Shown: positions 1 to 8,201, numbered from the stretch's first letter. The stretch is DNA of 64,000 nt from an uncultured Alistipes sp. (GCA_947177225.1 CAMWTS010000005.1:1-64000); one strand, 5' to 3'. Translations and numbers: made by a program. Notes: a model not told the origin generated them from the letters alone.

Positions 1-2
1 TC

Positions 3-938
3 GAGAAGGCGGACATCGAAAGCGACGACATAACATCGTACATGACGGCAATGATCGCAAAATCCGCAACGAATCAGCTGGCTTCGTTTCCGGGAATAAC
101 TATAGATACGACGCGGCTGCCGATCGACAAATTCTGGGGGCCCGGCCGAGATACGGTATACTGCAAGCAAGCACCGCTGTTGAAAACAAAGTGGCATCAA
201 AACAGTCCGTATAATAATGCATGCAGTGCGGATATTAACCAATATGGCATATTGCAACATTGTAAGGCGGGCTGCGTAGCCATTGCTACTGCGCAAATAT
301 TGAAACATAATATTAACGGTAGATATATTACAATTAGCGGAGATACATTTGACAAATTCCTATTAGACGGTTGCAATTATGGCAGTAATCAGTCATATGC
401 CGCACAATCTGAAGCTGCTCGTTTTGTGTATAAAATAGGAGTATATTTAAATACAGACTATGGACTTGACTCCAGCATAGCATATACCGAATATACTCCA
501 CCATTATTTCAACATACCGGATACCAATCGGTATCATTGCGTTCATTTACACTAACAAACGCACGAGATATGATATGCAATAAACAATATGTTTTTTACA
601 TGAGTGGCATACAAAAAGGATCATCTGCTGGGCATGCATGGGTTATCGATGGTTGGAACGAATATACCGTAAGATATTGGAACTGTTATTATGACACCCA
701 TGGTGGAACAGATATGGAGATACTCGACAGAGTATTGCTCGAATCGAGAACCTATACCAAGGTGCATTGTAACTTCGGCTGGGGAGGTATGTGCGACGGA
801 TATTACTCAGGAGACATGTTCGATACAACCAAATGGCTCGACAGAGATGACATTGATACTTCTGTGGGAGACTATGCTGGCTCTGCCGGACAGATGTTCA
901 ATAGCAATTTACAGATGATTACATACTCTTTACAATAA
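3..938 (+). CDS. C10 family (streptopain-type) cysteine peptidase, 5' end outside window
   Basis: The reading frame is open to the left edge, so the N-terminus (signal peptide and most of the propeptide) is missing. Counting from the methionine at 42, the catalytic Cys is C78 in KAGCVAIATAQI, matching the GHCVATATAQI region of streptococcal SpeB. The active-site His lies in GHAWVIDGW and the Asn/Trp pair in HCNFGWGG, so the triad looks complete. The segment LLKTKWHQNSPYN is the usual start of the mature C10 domain. The family consists of secreted papain-fold proteases activated by propeptide removal. Two small lipoproteins follow 18 bp downstream, apparently in the same transcript. Family assignment is secure; substrate and localisation cannot be read here. 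Confidence 0.93.
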   Translation, partial: EKADIESDDITSYMTAMIAKSATNQLASFPGITIDTTRLPIDKFWGPGRDTVYCKQAPLLKTKWHQNSPYNNACSADINQYGILQHCKAGCVAIATAQILKHNINGRYITISGDTFDKFLLDGCNYGSNQSYAAQSEAARFVYKIGVYLNTDYGLDSSIAYTEYTPPLFQHTGYQSVSLRSFTLTNARDMICNKQYVFYMSGIQKGSSAGHAWVIDGWNEYTVRYWNCYYDTHGGTDMEILDRVLLESRTYTKVHCNFGWGGMCDGYYSGDMFDTTKWLDRDDIDTSVGDYAGSAGQMFNSNLQMITYSLQ

Positions 939-956
939 CATCAAAACCATAACACT

Positions 957-1577
957 ATGAAACGATTATTACTATTGGCAGCCGCAATGTGTTGCATTTC
1001 GCTCGTATCGTGCGACAACGAGCAGGACTTAGGAAAGTTTTCTCCGGAAGATTTGGAGATATTAGAGATAAACGAACTTATATCATCACAATCCGGTTTC
1101 GACGAGGAAGCTCTTGTTGCAGATTTGTTAAACGGCACAATGAAGATGACGGCACATTATTTGATGATCGATGGAAAGGCAGAAAAAGCAATACCAATGG
1201 GTGGTCCTTCCCCTTGTATCCAAACACTATTCTTTGAAGATGGAACCTGTAAAGACTGCCGCACTATTAATCCGATAGGAGAGAATGGCACACCATCAGG
1301 CTGGATCGATACATATGCCGAATATGATTGGAGATATGATAGCTCTTCGCATTCCATAATAACGCATGATACAAGTTATGGTATTAGCTACGATGGTACT
1401 ATCCTATACCACGATGAATGCAGAATAAAGGTTCTTTATTATAACACAGATAACCATCGGTTGATACTTGAAGGGCATATCTTTAACCTTGATGCACACA
1501 TAATTCGCATGTCGGGCTACATAGATATCGACCCAGCAGAGCGTGAACGAATCATCGAAAAATATTGCAACAAATAA
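957..1577 (+). CDS. Small lipoprotein, paralogue 1 (downstream of C10 peptidase)
   Basis: 206 aa with a lipoprotein signal: MKRLLLLAAAMCCISLVSC, lipobox Cys at about residue 19-20, followed by Asp, which suggests membrane anchoring. The mature part begins with a short acidic helix-like stretch (SPEDLEILEINELISSQSGF) and continues as alternating beta-like segments ending in AERERIIEKYCNK. It starts 18 bp after the peptidase stop, so co-transcription is likely. It is clearly paralogous to the next gene (same signal peptide, QSGFDEEAL, TMKMT, and C-terminal helix). I do not recognise a named domain. Because lipoproteins beside Bacteroides C10 peptidases can be protease inhibitors, that role is possible but is inference only. 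Confidence 0.85.
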   Translation: MKRLLLLAAAMCCISLVSCDNEQDLGKFSPEDLEILEINELISSQSGFDEEALVADLLNGTMKMTAHYLMIDGKAEKAIPMGGPSPCIQTLFFEDGTCKDCRTINPIGENGTPSGWIDTYAEYDWRYDSSSHSIITHDTSYGISYDGTILYHDECRIKVLYYNTDNHRLILEGHIFNLDAHIIRMSGYIDIDPAERERIIEKYCNK

Positions 1578-1589
1578 TACAAACAACAG

Positions 1590-1652
1590 TACATAACGGT
1601 TTGGTGGATTTTTCCAGTCGGCAGTCGGGGCATGTCCTCGGCTGCCGATGTT
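1590..1652 (+). repeat. 63-bp direct repeat, copy 1 (contains terminator)
   Basis: This stretch is identical over 63 bp to 2441-2503. Each copy lies just after one of the paralogous lipoprotein genes, so the duplication unit included gene plus 3' region. Confidence 0.9.
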
Positions 1653-1655
1653 TTT
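1618..1655 (+). terminator. Hairpin terminator after lipoprotein 1
   Basis: A 13-bp stem (1618-1630 with 1636-1648, two G-U pairs) and a 5-nt CATGT loop are followed by TGTTTTTG, a good intrinsic terminator for the peptidase-lipoprotein transcript. Confidence 0.8.
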
Positions 1656-1732
1656 GAATAGTTTGATTTATGCAAAAACCGTATTCTGACATAATTTAAT
1701 GATATAAGGTCTTTTTTTTCTACAATAAAAAC

Positions 1733-1763
1733 TTGCAAATACAAATCCCAATAATTATATTTG
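1733..1763 (+). promoter_or_regulatory. Bacteroidetes-type promoter for lipoprotein 2
   Basis: TTG at 1733-1735 and TATATTTG at 1756-1763 are separated by 20 bp, matching the -33/-7 consensus. Transcription would start near 1770, leaving a leader of about 37 nt. Confidence 0.7.
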
Positions 1764-1806
1764 CATATAGTAACACTCACTATTACAATACTAAATTTAT
1801 AACACC

Positions 1807-2427
1807 ATGAAACGAATATTACTATTGGTAGCCGCAATGTGCTGTATTTCGCTCGTATCGTGCGATAACGAAATGGATTCAAACGAGTTGTCTCCGGTAG
1901 AGTTGGAGATATTGGAGATGGACAATCTGATAGCATCGCAATCGGGATTCGACGAGGAGGCTTTGATAGCCGATTTGAAAAGAGGTACGATGAAAATGAC
2001 ATCGACATACTTTTTTATATATGGAGGCTATGCTGATCCCACTACACTTGGAATTAACGGAGGAAGGTATATTCGCGCACAGATAGTGTTGTTTATGGAT
2101 AAAACTTGTCGTGACTGTTTCGCTGCATACATACCCAAGCGTGACATATACAGAGAATATGATTGGGTATATGACACTGAAACACGTTCAATCACAACGC
2201 ATACCTCAAGATACTCTATCACGTATGATGGACAATATGAATATAAGGAGGATTGTTCGGCAAAGGTACTGTACTATAATGCCGAAAATCATCGATTGAT
2301 ACTCGAAGGAGATATGTTCAATATGGCCGTTGCTGCATGGGGCATCGAACGTGTACGTATGTCGGGCTACATCGATGTCGACCCAGCAGAGCGTGAACGA
2401 ATCTTAGAAAAATATTGCAACGAATAG
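1807..2427 (+). CDS. Small lipoprotein, paralogue 2
   Basis: 206 aa, the same length as the gene at 957. Signal MKRILLLVAAMCCISLVSC with lipobox LVSC. The N-terminal 60 residues and the C-terminal 25 residues are nearly the same as in paralogue 1, while the middle (after TMKMT) has diverged, including a GGYADPTTLGINGG loop. This pattern suggests tandem duplication and later divergence of a surface-exposed or partner-binding region. It has its own promoter (1733-1763) and a copy of the 63-bp terminator repeat behind it. No named domain is recognised; a role as inhibitor or partner of the upstream C10 peptidase is inference from position. Confidence 0.85.
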   Translation: MKRILLLVAAMCCISLVSCDNEMDSNELSPVELEILEMDNLIASQSGFDEEALIADLKRGTMKMTSTYFFIYGGYADPTTLGINGGRYIRAQIVLFMDKTCRDCFAAYIPKRDIYREYDWVYDTETRSITTHTSRYSITYDGQYEYKEDCSAKVLYYNAENHRLILEGDMFNMAVAAWGIERVRMSGYIDVDPAERERILEKYCNE

Positions 2428-2440
2428 CACATAACAACAA

Positions 2441-2503
2441 TACATAACGGTTTGGTGGATTTTTCCAGTCGGCAGTCGGGGCATGTCCTCGGCTGCCGAT
2501 GTT
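2441..2503 (+). repeat. 63-bp direct repeat, copy 2
   Basis: Perfect copy of 1590-1652. It also holds the 13-bp stem (2469-2481 with 2487-2499), but the following U-tract is interrupted (TGTTGTT), so termination is probably weaker than at copy 1. Confidence 0.9.
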
Positions 2504-2506
2504 GTT
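2469..2506 (+). terminator. Hairpin terminator after lipoprotein 2
   Basis: Same stem-loop as at 1618-1648, here followed by TGTTGTTA instead of a clean T-run. Confidence 0.6.
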
Positions 2507-2687
2507 ATACGACTGAATGAAGTGCCATTCTGCCATATGGAAAAGATTTATCATATAAACAAGTCGGACACAATGTATAAGGAGTGTGATCTGCACATTA
2601 TATTCTCTCGGCAGGACATTAAGTCGACTAAAAAGCATGATTAATCGCCACAATTTTGTAATTTTGTGCAAAATTAAGAGAATCATA

Positions 2688-3935
2688 ATGTACGACGTAA
2701 TAGTTATCGGAGCCGGTGCAGCCGGTTTGATGGCCGCAGCAACGGCAGCACATGCCGGCCGTTCGGTATTGCTTTTGGAGAAGATGGAGAAAGCCGGCCG
2801 CAAAATACGCATCACCGGCAAGGGACGATGTAATCTGACCAATGCCCGCCCGGCAGAAGAGTTCATGGATCATGTGCGCACCAATGCCGAGTTCTTCTCA
2901 GTGGCCTTTGCCGAATTCAACAACCGCGCGACGATACGCATGTTCGAACGTCTGGGCGTAAAGCTCGATATCGAACGCGGCGAACGCGTCTTTCCGCGCA
3001 GCGGCAAGGCATGGGACATAGCCAATGCACTGGTCGACTACTGCACCGAGGAGGGTGTGCGCATAGAGTACAATACGCGCGTCAAGGAGATACTGACCCT
3101 CGGCAGCAAGGTCTACGGCGTGAAGTTCGTCAACCGCCGAGGCTTCGAGCGCAAGGAGGAGTGCGACAACGTCATAATAGCCACCGGCGGAGTATCCTAC
3201 CCTGCCACCGGCTCGACCGGCGACGGATACGGATTCGCCGACGCACTCGGTCACACCATAGAGCCGGTGCGACCGTCGCTAACACCGCTTAAAACATCTC
3301 ACCCGCAACGCGAATATCTCAACGGCCTGCTATTGAAGAATGTCGGTGCTAAGCTGTATATCGACAACGAGCTTCGCTGCGAGGAGTTCGGCGAGATCGG
3401 ATTTTCGGAGCGCGGTATCGAGGGTGCCGTAGCATTGCGTATAAGTAGAGACGCTGTCGATGCTCTGATCGAAGAGCGACACGTAAAACTCGTACTCGAT
3501 CTGAAACCTGCACTCGATGCCGAAACGCTGCGCGAACGCATTCGCCGCGAAATGGCAGACATGCGTCCCGACGAGTTCTTCGCCGAGCTGTTGCGCAAAC
3601 TCGTACCGCGCAACATGGTGGTACCGTTGGCCAAAGAGGTTGATTTTCATTCAAAGAGCTATATAAGCAAGTTGACAGACACGGAGATCGAGCGTCTTAT
3701 AAAGATACTGAAAGGCATGGTATTCCCCATCGTCGACTATGCTCCGTTCGAATATGCGGTGGTTACGGCCGGCGGCGTCAGCTGCGACGAGGTCAATCGC
3801 TACACCATGGAGTCGACCAAGGTCAAAGGAGTATATTTCGCCGGCGAGGTACTCGACATCGATGCCAACACCGGCGGCTACAATCTGCAAATAGCATTCT
3901 CCACCGGTCGACTGGCCGGCCAGTTGAAGAAATAA
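2688..3935 (+). CDS. NAD(P)/FAD-dependent oxidoreductase, HI0933 (YhiN) family
   Basis: 415 aa. It opens with an FAD-binding Rossmann motif, VIVIGAGAAGLMAA, then GKAGRKIRITGKGRCNLTN-type sequence (here KAGRKIRITGKGRCNLTNA) and ends with the C-terminal FAD motif GEVLDIDANTGGYNLQIAFSTG, both hallmarks of the HI0933/YhiN flavoproteins. The family is widespread and its reaction is not settled. An open frame extends upstream to 2586, but ATG 2688 places the FAD motif at the N-terminus as in the family, and TAATTTTG at 2659-2666 suggests a start of transcription near 2673, after the upstream ATG. First gene of a three-gene operon (gaps 13 and 6 bp). Confidence 0.9.
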   Translation: MYDVIVIGAGAAGLMAAATAAHAGRSVLLLEKMEKAGRKIRITGKGRCNLTNARPAEEFMDHVRTNAEFFSVAFAEFNNRATIRMFERLGVKLDIERGERVFPRSGKAWDIANALVDYCTEEGVRIEYNTRVKEILTLGSKVYGVKFVNRRGFERKEECDNVIIATGGVSYPATGSTGDGYGFADALGHTIEPVRPSLTPLKTSHPQREYLNGLLLKNVGAKLYIDNELRCEEFGEIGFSERGIEGAVALRISRDAVDALIEERHVKLVLDLKPALDAETLRERIRREMADMRPDEFFAELLRKLVPRNMVVPLAKEVDFHSKSYISKLTDTEIERLIKILKGMVFPIVDYAPFEYAVVTAGGVSCDEVNRYTMESTKVKGVYFAGEVLDIDANTGGYNLQIAFSTGRLAGQLKK

Positions 3936-3948
3936 AAACGTCAGGGCG

Positions 3949-4464
3949 ATGAAAATATCCGGCAGAAATATCGGCCGACGTCTTTACGGACTCGGGACAT
4001 TGCCATCGCGACTGAAACGTGCGCGCTACTTTCGAGGTCACGGAGTACACTCGCCATATGTCTACGACATCGTACGCAAAGTGTTCATGAAATCGAAACT
4101 GCAAACCGCCGACACCGCGCTGTACGACAAATTGCGCGACATGGGCATATCGCGCCGCCGTGCCATACAGTTGCAAAACCTGTTGGCACACTGCGGCTAC
4201 GAGACATTTGGCATCGATTGTGCGCACGGACGTGTCGACATGCTCATAGCATCGCTCGATACAGCACCCGACATGCTGACTCGATTGGCAGCGGCAGCCG
4301 AGCAATCACGCTCGACGCTCTGCATCATGTCGCCATATTTCTCGGCCGAGCGTCACCGCGCATGTCAACAGATTGCAGATGCTCACCCGTCGACGTCGGT
4401 CGACAATCGCGGCTACCTGCTATTGTTCAACAACCATCTGCCACGGCAGAGATTCAAATTATAG
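3949..4464 (+). CDS. Hypothetical protein with the HGVHSP N-terminal motif of Bacteroidetes methyltransferase-like proteins
   Basis: 171 aa. The N-terminal segment RARYFRGHGVHSPYVYDIVRKVF is typical of a group of Bacteroidetes proteins annotated as class I SAM-dependent methyltransferases. The rest is short: no clear GxGxG SAM-binding loop is visible, and at 171 aa the protein is smaller than the usual 220-250 aa, so it may be a degenerate or non-catalytic member. It lies between the flavoprotein and the cobalamin adenosyltransferase in the same operon. Function unknown. Confidence 0.7.
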   Translation: MKISGRNIGRRLYGLGTLPSRLKRARYFRGHGVHSPYVYDIVRKVFMKSKLQTADTALYDKLRDMGISRRRAIQLQNLLAHCGYETFGIDCAHGRVDMLIASLDTAPDMLTRLAAAAEQSRSTLCIMSPYFSAERHRACQQIADAHPSTSVDNRGYLLLFNNHLPRQRFKL

Positions 4465-4470
4465 CGCGCA

Positions 4471-5022
4471 ATGAAAGTATATACCAAAACAGGTGACAAA
4501 GGCACGACCTCGCTTATCGGAGGCGAACGCGTCGAAAAGACCGATCTTCGCGTCGAAGCATACGGCACTGTCGACGAGCTTACCGCATTCTCGGCACTGC
4601 TCAGCGACAAGATGCGCGACGACTCCGCTCCGGGCGAGCACATCGAAGAGTTGCTGCGCATAATATCGCAACTGATGACCGTAGCTGCACTGCTTGCCGT
4701 CGACGACTCATCTCGCAACAAGGTCAAGCCGGTAGCCGACGAGCAGATCATCTATCTCGAAGAGTGCATAGACCGCATGCAGAGTCAAATAGCCCCCGTC
4801 ACAAAATTCACGATTCCGGGCGGTTGCAGCGTTGTTTCGCTCTGCCACGTATGCCGCACCGTCTGCCGTCGCGCCGAACGTGCAGCCCTGCGCGCCGATC
4901 GCATGTATGGTGTCGACGAATCGGTAATGCGCTACCTCAATCGCCTGTCCGACTATTTCTATGTCTTGGGGCGTCGTCTGACAGAGTTTTTCAAAGTCGA
5001 GGAGGTTCTTTGGATACCCTGA
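4471..5022 (+). CDS. ATP:cob(I)alamin adenosyltransferase, PduO/MMAB type
   Basis: 183 aa. The N-terminal ATP-binding signature KVYTKTGDKGTTSLIGGERV and the later YGTVDELTAF and CRRAERAA motifs identify the PduO-type trimeric adenosyltransferase. It transfers the adenosyl group of ATP to cob(I)alamin to make coenzyme B12, used for example by methylmalonyl-CoA mutase in the propionate pathway of Bacteroidales. Length fits the family. It is the last gene of the operon starting at 2688 and converges with the gene at 5053-6156. Confidence 0.93.
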   Translation: MKVYTKTGDKGTTSLIGGERVEKTDLRVEAYGTVDELTAFSALLSDKMRDDSAPGEHIEELLRIISQLMTVAALLAVDDSSRNKVKPVADEQIIYLEECIDRMQSQIAPVTKFTIPGGCSVVSLCHVCRTVCRRAERAALRADRMYGVDESVMRYLNRLSDYFYVLGRRLTEFFKVEEVLWIP

Positions 5023-5052
5023 TATTGAAAAATACGCAGAATCCCCATTCGT

Positions 5053-6156
5053 CTATTCTCTGTGAGTGACACCTCTTTTAACACATAACTGCATTCGCGA
5101 ATATTGTTGCTCCATAGATCTCAACAAAGCATATTGAGCATGGGTACGCACAAGATTGTGGGTATCGTAAGCAGTTTTGTAATAGGTGTCGCCATCGATA
5201 TAATCCATAAGAAAACGCAAGACCTGTTCGTAGGTGATGTAACGCGCCGCAAAGGCCAGATTGTCGGTCTCGCTGTCGATGAGAGATGATCCGCGAGAGA
5301 AGAGATAACCCTCCGTATAGGCCTCGAACATGGAAAAATCCATAGCCACAAGACCCGAATCGCGTTCGTCTTCGGCGGCAGTGTTGGTATAGGAACGAAT
5401 GGCATCGCCGAAATCTATAAGCGACGAACTCGTCATAACCGTGTCGAGATCGATTACGCACAGCACGCGACCGTCGCCATCGAAGAGAATATTGCTTATC
5501 TTGGTGTCGTTATGCGCTATGCGGCGAGGTATGACACCTTGTTCGATCATCTGCCAAAAGCGCATCATTTCGTCGCGGCGCGACTCTATCCATTCGATCT
5601 CGCGAGCTACGCTTCGACGTCGTCCGGCGGCATCGGCAGCCAACGATGCGTCCCACTGATGCAGACGGTGACGCATATCGTGGAAGCCCTTGATGGTTTC
5701 GTGCAACGGCCTATCGAAGTCGTCGAGCATGGTCTGGAACCTGCCTATGGCCTCGCCGCCCATGCGTGCGAGATGGGGAGTGGAAGCCCGATCGTAAGTA
5801 ACCGAACCGTCGATAAAGAGCGTCGCCGCCCAAAAATTGCCCTGCTCGTCGACATGACAGTATTCGCCGTCGAGCGTGGCGATCGGCGTCAGCACCTCGC
5901 GCAACGGGTCGCCGCCAGCTGCCTCGACCTTTCTTTTGAGATGATCGGTAACGGCAACGATGTTCTGCATCATCGATCCGACATCGGGAAACACCGCATG
6001 GTTCTTTCTCTGCAATATATAGTCGGGCGAGCCGCCGGCCGTCAGCACCTTGTAGGTGTCGTTGATAAATCCGGCTCCCAGAGCGTCGATGCGCTCTACC
6101 CTGCCCTCGAAACGGAACTGCCGCGCAATGCGGATCAAAGATGTGTTGTCGATCAT
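5053..6156 (-). CDS. Aminoglycoside phosphotransferase-fold kinase, NahK-like
   Basis: 367 aa from the start chosen here. The kinase-like fold is shown by an N-terminal GAGFINDTYKV loop, the catalytic HNDTKISNILFD motif (HxDxxxxN) and VIDLDTV, the metal-binding Asp. GAGFINDTY resembles the GSGHINDT motif of N-acetylhexosamine 1-kinases, so a sugar kinase is more likely than antibiotic resistance. The frame is open to 6258, but a minus-strand TATCTTTG at 6263-6256 puts transcription start near 6250, past that ATG; ATG 6156 gives a normal family length. ATG 6231 remains possible. Confidence 0.82.
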   Translation of the reverse strand: MIDNTSLIRIARQFRFEGRVERIDALGAGFINDTYKVLTAGGSPDYILQRKNHAVFPDVGSMMQNIVAVTDHLKRKVEAAGGDPLREVLTPIATLDGEYCHVDEQGNFWAATLFIDGSVTYDRASTPHLARMGGEAIGRFQTMLDDFDRPLHETIKGFHDMRHRLHQWDASLAADAAGRRRSVAREIEWIESRRDEMMRFWQMIEQGVIPRRIAHNDTKISNILFDGDGRVLCVIDLDTVMTSSSLIDFGDAIRSYTNTAAEDERDSGLVAMDFSMFEAYTEGYLFSRGSSLIDSETDNLAFAARYITYEQVLRFLMDYIDGDTYYKTAYDTHNLVRTHAQYALLRSMEQQYSRMQLCVKRGVTHRE

Positions 6157-6255
6157 CGATAGCGTGTTTTGCAGCGGCCGCGGCACTATCTCCGTCGCTG
6201 CCGTCGGGCGGTTTCGAGCGGAGAACGGCATGCGAGCCGCTTTGTGTTCATAAGA

Positions 6256-6290
6256 CAAAGATAGTGTTTTCAGGCGGATTGCATACCAAA
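6256..6290 (-). promoter_or_regulatory. Probable promoter for the NahK-like kinase gene
   Basis: On the minus strand TATCTTTG (6263-6256) with TTTG at 6290-6287; the 23-bp spacing is slightly long. Confidence 0.45.
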
Positions 6291-6317
6291 TCTTGCTGTA
6301 AAACTTTAAGATTTATT

Positions 6318-6347
6318 TTGCGAATTATAAAATTTGTGCTATATTTG
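6318..6347 (+). promoter_or_regulatory. Promoter of tRNA-Ser
   Basis: TTG 6318-6320 and TATATTTG 6340-6347 with a 19-bp spacer, about 31 bp before the mature tRNA 5' end. Confidence 0.75.
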
Positions 6348-6377
6348 CACCGCTCTTATGTAAAGAGTCACTTCCAC

Positions 6378-6464
6378 GGAGGGTTGGGTGAGTGGCTTAA
6401 ACCAGCAGTTTGCTAAACTGCCGATATCGTAAGGTATCCGCTGGTTCGAATCCAGTGCCCTCCG
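6378..6464 (+). tRNA. tRNA-Ser(GCU)
   Basis: 87 nt class II tRNA. Acceptor GGAGGGT (6378-6384) pairs with GCCCTCC (6457-6463), with one G-U. The anticodon stem GCAGT/ACTGC (6405-6409/6417-6421) closes a loop TTGCTAA, giving anticodon GCT at 6412-6414. A long variable arm and T-arm GCTGG-TTCGAAT-CCAGT follow. CCA is not encoded. Confidence 0.96.
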
Positions 6465-6472
6465 CAGAGAAC

Positions 6473-6503
6473 AACGCCGATCTTTTTAGGATCGGCGTTT
6501 GTT
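6473..6503 (+). terminator. Terminator after tRNA-Ser
   Basis: AACGCCGATC-type 10-bp perfect stem (6473-6482 with 6490-6499, 7-nt loop) followed by a T-rich stretch. Confidence 0.75.
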
Positions 6504-6556
6504 CGATAAACGAACAGTCATAAATCGCCTCCGGCCACATCTCACAATAAATTGCA

Positions 6557-7306
6557 ATGAATCCCAAATCGACAGGTTGGAATCCGTGGCACGGGTGCCG
6601 CAAGGTCAGCGAAGGCTGCCGCAACTGCTACGTCTATCGCCAAGATGCGCAATGGGGAGCCGACAGCGCGCAGGCACGCCGCACAGCCCAGTTCGACCTG
6701 CCGGTAAGGCGCAATCGCAACGGGCGCTTCAAGGTGGCATCGGGCAGCATGCTCTTTACGTGCTTCACCTCGGATTTTCTGCTCGAAGATGCCGATGCGT
6801 GGCGACCTGAGTGCTGGCAGATGATGGCACTCCGACACGATGTCGATTTCATGTTTTTCACCAAACGAATAGATCGTCTGGCCGAGGTGCTGCCGGCAGA
6901 CTGGGGCGACGGATACGACAACGTCACCATAGGGTGTACGGTGGAGAACCAGACGGAAGCCGACCGGAGGCTGCCCATATTCGCATCGCTGCCCATACGC
7001 CACAAAGCGATAATCTGCGCACCGCTGCTCGGTGCGCTCGATCTCAGACGATGGCTCGATCCGAGCATCGAGGAGGTAAGCGTGGGCGGCGAATCAGGCC
7101 CCGATGCCCGTATCATCGACTACGACTGGGTGACAGAGATCAGAGATCAGTGCATCGACGCCGGCATAGCATTTCGATTCCATCAGACGGGCGCACGCCT
7201 GGTGAAAAACGGACGGCTGTATCGCATACCTCGCGTCCATCAACACTCGCAGGCACGACGTGCCGGCATCGACTATAAAATCAGACACGACCTGCCGCAG
7301 GAATAA
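6557..7306 (+). CDS. DUF5131 family protein (phage Gp37/Gp68-like)
   Basis: 249 aa. The N-terminus STGWNPWHGCRKVSEGCRNCY with cysteines spaced C-x6-C-x2-C is the hallmark of DUF5131, proteins first described in phages as Gp37/Gp68. Later conserved stretches include FFTKRIDR, VTIGCTVENQ and SVGGESGPDAR. The cysteine cluster suggests metal or Fe-S binding; biochemical role is unknown. It lies directly behind tRNA-Ser, a common spot for acquired genes, but no other phage gene is nearby. It converges with the regulator at 7364-8125. Confidence 0.88.
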   Translation: MNPKSTGWNPWHGCRKVSEGCRNCYVYRQDAQWGADSAQARRTAQFDLPVRRNRNGRFKVASGSMLFTCFTSDFLLEDADAWRPECWQMMALRHDVDFMFFTKRIDRLAEVLPADWGDGYDNVTIGCTVENQTEADRRLPIFASLPIRHKAIICAPLLGALDLRRWLDPSIEEVSVGGESGPDARIIDYDWVTEIRDQCIDAGIAFRFHQTGARLVKNGRLYRIPRVHQHSQARRAGIDYKIRHDLPQE

Positions 7307-7363
7307 AGCGGCATATGGCAAAAGGCCGTAAGGCATATCGCAACGACAGCCTTGCCAGACATA

Positions 7364-8125
7364 TTAAATGATTCCGAGCTCTCGCGACACGCGACACGCT
7401 TCGATGGAGTTTCTCACATGCAATTTTCGCAATATCTCCTGCCGATGACGGCTTACCGTATTGACGCTGATTGATAGCATATGGGCAATATGTTTGCTCG
7501 TCAGTCCCTTGTCTATCAGTCGCAACACCTCCTTCTCGCGCTCGGATAATATGCGCGCATCGTCGTGCCGGTCAAACCCGATGATCCGCCCGGTAACCGA
7601 ATCGACTATAAATCCCCCATCGGCTATGTCACACGACAACGGATTATAGAGACAAAGAGCGAATCGGATACCGCTTTCGGAGGGCGATGTCATGTATGAC
7701 ATGCGATGCACTGCCGGAATATGACCTCCCGTAGCATCTCGCATACGAAGTTTGGCCACAAGATGATAACGCGAACGATGAGCTTTGGGAAGATGACGCA
7801 CGAAATGAAAGAATCGCAGCTCCATAAGATATTTCGTATGCAGATCATCGGAATGAATACGCCCCAATACCTCCTCCTCCCATATCGAGTCGAGCATGCG
7901 GCTGCCCTCCGGACGTTTTATGCCGAGCGTGTCGGCAAAACCGCCGTAACATATCATACTGCTGTCGGTGCGCATGTCGCTCAGCACGGCTATTGCATTC
8001 TCCGCCGAGGCATACGCCTCGGCAATCCGCACATAGTGTTGCGGCAGCTCCCAGCCGAACACCTCCTCGGAAAAGTTCTGGTTAAGCAATCGTTCGTTAA
8101 GTCGGTCGACTTCATTCATTGTCAT
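7364..8125 (-). CDS. LuxR-type HTH transcriptional regulator with N-terminal sensor-like domain
   Basis: 253 aa. The C-terminal 60 residues, LSEREKEVLRLIDKGLTSKHIAHML and ISVNTVSRHRQEILRKL, form a GerE/LuxR helix-turn-helix. The preceding 180 residues look like a PAS-type sensor (GFADTLGIKR, LGRIHSDDLH, SGIRFALCLYNPLS), a layout common in orphan Bacteroidetes regulators without a receiver domain. It is transcribed divergently from the DUF1349 gene across a 110-bp gap containing a perfect palindrome and an imperfect inverted repeat, so it may regulate that gene and itself (inference). Confidence 0.85.
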   Translation of the reverse strand: MTMNEVDRLNERLLNQNFSEEVFGWELPQHYVRIAEAYASAENAIAVLSDMRTDSSMICYGGFADTLGIKRPEGSRMLDSIWEEEVLGRIHSDDLHTKYLMELRFFHFVRHLPKAHRSRYHLVAKLRMRDATGGHIPAVHRMSYMTSPSESGIRFALCLYNPLSCDIADGGFIVDSVTGRIIGFDRHDDARILSEREKEVLRLIDKGLTSKHIAHMLSISVNTVSRHRQEILRKLHVRNSIEACRVSRELGII

Positions 8126-8137
8126 AAATGGTTATTT

Positions 8138-8201
8138 ATAATCATTGCGAATCAATATGCAACGCCCTACCTTTGCAAAGGTAATAACCGCAAACGATTA
8201 T
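8138..8201. promoter_or_regulatory. Candidate operator region between the LuxR-type gene and the DUF1349 gene
   Basis: ATAATCATTGCG (8138-8149) and CGCAAACGATTAT (8189-8201) form an imperfect inverted repeat. Between them is a perfect 16-bp palindrome TACCTTTGCAAAGGTA (8168-8183) that contains the -7 element on both strands. Confidence 0.4.
8145..8175 (+). promoter_or_regulatory. Promoter for DUF1349 gene
   Basis: TTG 8145-8147 and TACCTTTG 8168-8175, spacer 20 bp. Transcription would begin near 8182. Confidence 0.7.

Noticed and set aside
5053..6156. Aminoglycoside resistance gene
   Set aside because: Although it has the APH fold, motifs fit chromosomal sugar kinases (NahK-like) better and no resistance context is present.
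6378..8125. Prophage at tRNA-Ser
   Set aside because: Only one phage-like gene (DUF5131), no integrase, structural gene or attachment repeat seen.
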